Assembly (NCBI RefSeq): GCF_003253745.1
Contig: NZ_MZXV01000013.1
Location: forward strand, 868,001 to 932,000
Length of the DNA stretch: 64,000 nucleotides
Reading direction: 5' to 3'
Origin: Mesorhizobium kowhaii
GTDB lineage: Bacteria; Pseudomonadota; Alphaproteobacteria; Rhizobiales; Rhizobiaceae
Made by a program: the position numbers and the translations under genes
In this document: positions 61,282-64,000 of the stretch, piece by piece
Layout of the letters: each line of letters begins with the position of its first letter
How positions within the stretch are numbered: the first letter of the stretch is position 1
Notes under the pieces: generated by a model
What the model was told of the DNA's origin: nothing
Seen by the model: the letters and a program-made list of their open reading frames with translations, nothing else
The model's database searches: none

Positions 61282-62007
61282 ATGAGTCAACTGTCCGGAA
61301 AAGTTGCAGCCATCACCGGCGCGGCGTCGGGGATCGGCCTCGAATGCGCCAGATACATGTTGGCGGCGGGCGCCAGCGTGGTGCTGGTCGACCGCGCCGA
61401 GGCGACGCTGAACAGCCTGTGCGCCGAACTCGGCCCCAAAGCGATCCCGCTGGTGATCGACCTGATGCAGCCATCAAGCGTCGCCACCATGATGCCGCAG
61501 ATCCTGGAGAAGGCCGGCCAGCTCGACATCTTCCATGCCAATGCTGGGTCGTATGTCGGCGGCGAGGTGCTGACAGGCGATCCCGACGCCTGGGACCGCA
61601 TGCTCAATCTCAACATCAACGCCGTGTTCCGCTCGATCCACGCGGTGCTGCCGCACATGGTCGAACGCAAAACCGGCGACATCATCGTCACCAGTTCGAT
61701 CGCCGGGCTGGTTCCGGTGGTCTGGGAGCCGATCTACACGGCCTCCAAGCATGCCGTGCAGGCCTTCGTCCACACGGTGCGCCGGCAGGTTGCCAAGCAC
61801 GGACTGCGCGTCGGCGCGGTGGCGCCAGGCCCGGTGGTGACGGCGCTGGTCGACGACTGGCCGAAGGCCAAGCTCGAGGAAGAACTTGCCGCCGGCGGCC
61901 TGATGCAGCCGCGCGAGGTGGCCGAAGCGGTGATGTTCATGCTGACCCGGCCGCGCAACGTGACGATCCGGGATCTGGTGATCCTGCCGCAGAGTAATGA
62001 TCTTTAG
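61282..62007 (+). CDS. SDR dehydrogenase, ribitol 2-dehydrogenase-like
   Basis: A 241-residue SDR with AGGAAGAGA before the ATG. NAD motif [17 protein letters not shown] in [11 protein letters not shown], catalytic Ser in [10 protein letters not shown] and YxxxK in [11 protein letters not shown]. The text around [20 protein letters not shown] and [19 protein letters not shown] matches my recollection of rhizobial ribitol dehydrogenases. It lies between the importer and a D-ribulokinase-like gene, consistent with oxidising ribitol to D-ribulose. Confidence 0.85.
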   Translation: MSQLSGKVAAITGAASGIGLECARYMLAAGASVVLVDRAEATLNSLCAELGPKAIPLVIDLMQPSSVATMMPQILEKAGQLDIFHANAGSYVGGEVLTGDPDAWDRMLNLNINAVFRSIHAVLPHMVERKTGDIIVTSSIAGLVPVVWEPIYTASKHAVQAFVHTVRRQVAKHGLRVGAVAPGPVVTALVDDWPKAKLEEELAAGGLMQPREVAEAVMFMLTRPRNVTIRDLVILPQSNDL

Positions 62008-62010
62008 GGG

Positions 62011-62141
62011 AGTAGGCAGTAGGCAGTAGGCAGTAGGGAAGATGTAGACACAGCCTTACTGCCCGATTTCCGGTCAAAAAACGCTCCCTGCTTGCTGCCC
62101 CTCATCGCTAATCGCCTACTGCCTACTGCCTATTCCCTACT
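62011..62141. repeat. Inverted heptanucleotide tandem repeats
   Basis: Four forward units at 62011-62038 (AGTAGGC x3, AGTAGGG) and four inverted units at 62114-62141 (GCCTACT x2, GCCTATT, CCCTACT) flank a 75-bp spacer. Paired, they would form a stem of about 28 bp between the dehydrogenase stop and the kinase ribosome site. Confidence 0.8.
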
Positions 62142-62162
62142 GCCTGAACCGGAGGTTTCCCA

Positions 62163-63764
62163 ATGCCCCACTATCTCGGCATCGACGTCGGCACCGGCAG
62201 CGCGCGGGCCGGGGTGTTCGACCAGGCGGGAAACCTGCTCGCTTCGGCCAAGCAGGACATCGAGGTCTGGCGCGAGGCCGGCGACATCGTCGAGCAGTCG
62301 AGCAACGACATCTGGCGGGCGGTGTGCACTGCCACCCGCGCCGCCGTCGCTGAAGCCGGCATAGCGCCCGAGGCGATCGCCGGCATCGGCTTCGACGCCA
62401 CCTGTTCGCTGGTGGTGCTGGGCGAGGGCGGCGTGCCGTTGCCGGTCGGCCCGTCCAACAATTCCGAACGCAACATCATCGTCTGGATGGATCACCGCGC
62501 GGTCGAGCAGACGCGCCGCATCAACCGCAGCGGCGAGGCGGTGCTGACCTATGTCGGCGGCGTCATCTCGCCGGAGATGGAAACGCCGAAACTCCTGTGG
62601 CTGGCGGAAAACATGCCCGCCACCTTCAACGCCGCCTGGCAGTTCCTGGACCTCGCCGATTTCCTGACCTGGCGAGCGACCGGCAGCCTTGCGCGCTCGG
62701 TCTGCACGGTGACCTGCAAATGGACTTATCTCGCGCATGAGAGCCGCTGGGACGAGACCTATTTCCGCAAGATCGGCCTTGGCGCGCTGGCCGACGAGGC
62801 GTTCGCGCGCATCGGCACCGAGATCGTGCCGGCGGGAGCATCGCTCGGCGGCGGGCTGATCGCGCAGGCGGCGGCGGACCTTGGCCTCGTCCCCGGCACC
62901 GCGGTGGCGGCCGGGCTGATCGACGCGCATGCCGGTGGCGTCGGCACGGTCGGCGCGCGCGGCGATTTCGGCAGCGTTTTGTCGCGCATGGCCTATGTCT
63001 TGGGCACCTCGGCCTGCACCATGTCGTCGACCGCCCAACCGGCCTTCGTCGACGGTGTCTGGGGTCCGTATTTCTCGGCCATGGTGCCGGGCCTGTGGCT
63101 GAACGAGGGCGGCCAATCGGCGGCGGGTGCCGCCATCGATCATCTGGTGCGCATGCACCCGGCGGCAGGCGGAGCGGCGGCCAAGGCGCAGGCGGAGGGC
63201 CTCAGCCTCAGCGCCTGGCTGGCGCTGCAGGCGCAAAGCCGCAAGGGAGCCGCGGCCGCGCCGGCGCTGGTCGGCGATATCCATGTCGTGCCGGAATTCC
63301 TCGGCAACCGCGCGCCTTTCGCCGATCCGGATGCGCGTGCGCTGATTGCCGGGCTCGATCTCGACACCAGCCTCAACAGCCTCGTCGGGCTCTACGTTGC
63401 CGGGGTCTGCGGGCTGGGCTATGGCGCGCGTCAGATCGTGCGGGCCGAGCATGACAAGGGCATCTCGGTCGACACCATCGTCGTCAGCGGCGGCGCCGGG
63501 CAAAGCCCACTGGTGCGCCAGCTGCTTGCCGACACGACAGGTATGGTGGTGGTGGCGTCGACCTCGCCGGAGCCGGTGCTGCTCGGCTCGGCGATGCTGG
63601 GCGCCGTCGCCGCCGGGGCCTACAAGGATCTGGTGACGGCCATGGCCGGCATGTCGGAACTCGGCGAGGTCTATCATCCCGACGCTTCGCTGGCCGGCTG
63701 GCACGACAGGCGCTTCGCGGCGTTCGAGCTGCTGCAGCAGGCCGGCAAGGCGATCAGGGGCTGA
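62163..63764 (+). CDS. FGGY-family carbohydrate kinase, D-ribulokinase-like
   Basis: A 533-residue kinase. Phosphate-1 motif YLGIDVGTGSARAGVFDQAG, the subfamily motif GIGFDATCSLVVLGEGG, FGGY signature region near DTIVVSGGAGQSPLVRQLLA, and adenosine-site text (EPVLLGSAMLGAVAAGAYKD). These fit the 5-carbon carbohydrate kinase group (TIGR01315 type) that phosphorylates D-ribulose. Last gene of the operon: it would act on the ketose made by the SDR. Confidence 0.9.
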   Translation: MPHYLGIDVGTGSARAGVFDQAGNLLASAKQDIEVWREAGDIVEQSSNDIWRAVCTATRAAVAEAGIAPEAIAGIGFDATCSLVVLGEGGVPLPVGPSNNSERNIIVWMDHRAVEQTRRINRSGEAVLTYVGGVISPEMETPKLLWLAENMPATFNAAWQFLDLADFLTWRATGSLARSVCTVTCKWTYLAHESRWDETYFRKIGLGALADEAFARIGTEIVPAGASLGGGLIAQAAADLGLVPGTAVAAGLIDAHAGGVGTVGARGDFGSVLSRMAYVLGTSACTMSSTAQPAFVDGVWGPYFSAMVPGLWLNEGGQSAAGAAIDHLVRMHPAAGGAAAKAQAEGLSLSAWLALQAQSRKGAAAAPALVGDIHVVPEFLGNRAPFADPDARALIAGLDLDTSLNSLVGLYVAGVCGLGYGARQIVRAEHDKGISVDTIVVSGGAGQSPLVRQLLADTTGMVVVASTSPEPVLLGSAMLGAVAAGAYKDLVTAMAGMSELGEVYHPDASLAGWHDRRFAAFELLQQAGKAIRG

Positions 63765-63863
63765 GAGACTGTTTGGAAATTCTACTCTGAGCGGCAGTCC
63801 GAGTTGCAGCTCGGCACTTTCCTCGAGATGCGAGACCGCGCGCTGAGGCTGTTTGTCGTGGTC

Positions 63864-64000
63864 TCATTGAACAGACTGGATGAGCCATAGGAGAGCCAGA
63901 AGGTTGGCGAGCGAGGCGCAGGCCGGGCCGAAGGTTTTCATCCGATCATCGATGGTGGTGCCTATGACAGCATCTCCAGCCTGCACAAGGATCATTATCC
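63864..64000 (-). other. Possible partial reading frame at the window edge
   Basis: The reverse strand stays open from the window edge to a TGA at 63864, encoding a hydrophobic end (FGPACASLANLLALLWLIQS). Too short and unsupported to call a gene; 63765-63863 contains only a weak hairpin (CCGAGTTGCAGCTCGG). Confidence 0.2.

Noticed and set aside
62011..62141. CRISPR-like array
   Set aside because: Units are 7 bp, directly adjacent without spacers and inverted in two blocks; no cas genes nearby.

Overview
The window is high-GC DNA that reads as the chromosome of a Mesorhizobium-like alphaproteobacterium (order Hyphomicrobiales). This is inferred from three things: many sugar/polyol ABC uptake cassettes paired with dehydrogenases, sugar kinases and DeoR/RpiR/AraC regulators; dense small extragenic palindromes of the type common in rhizobia; and PaoABC-like and ECF41-like gene sets. 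No rRNA, tRNA, CRISPR array, intact insertion sequence or prophage was seen.

Layout. 1-2650: an EnvZ/OmpR-like two-component system (sensor cut by the window edge), divergent from a periplasmic LTxxQ (Spy-like) protein. 2651-9118: a decayed RND remnant, then a complete tripartite RND efflux operon (adaptor lipoprotein, AcrB-type pump, NodT-type outer-membrane factor). 9119-11686: an EamA transporter remnant and an NfeD-protease/slipin pair. 11700-18461: a LysR regulator divergent from a zinc-less alcohol dehydrogenase/quinone reductase, then a PaoABC-like molybdenum aldehyde oxidoreductase operon divergent from a TetR regulator, with a perfect 20-bp palindrome between them. 18612-23340: a DeoR regulator with a sugar ABC importer. 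23554-26024: a bestrophin-like channel and a carboxymuconolactone-decarboxylase/ECF41 sigma operon with a recognisable ECF41 promoter. 26099-34356: assorted oxidoreductase, DUF899, regulator and cupin genes, including a mosaic of duplicated 5' gene ends and a frameshifted DUF559 gene between two inverted palindromes.

34775-41035 is the most unusual part. A HerA-like ATPase is followed by a decayed copy of its own 3' end, then an AT-rich leader, then a compact operon with 4-bp overlaps: a Ser/Thr protein kinase, a short UvrD-like SF1 helicase and a 448-residue protein I do not recognise. Its composition is visibly less GC-rich than the flanks and it sits between housekeeping or catabolic genes. 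It is the best candidate for an undescribed conflict or anti-phage system.

41039-50532 (minus strand) is an eight-gene RpiR-controlled carbohydrate or polyol operon: regulator, SDR, mannitol/fructuronate-type dehydrogenase, TIM-barrel isomerase, binding protein, ATPase and two permeases. It is divergent from a Gfo/Idh/MocA dehydrogenase. 51865-55712 holds an amidase, a LuxR regulator and an APC permease. 55713-56780 is mostly non-coding with a LacI remnant. 56781-63764 is an AraC-linked operon with an FrcBCA/XylFGH-like importer, a ribitol-dehydrogenase-like SDR and a D-ribulokinase-like FGGY kinase. Together these would import a pentitol (most likely ribitol), oxidise it to D-ribulose and phosphorylate it.
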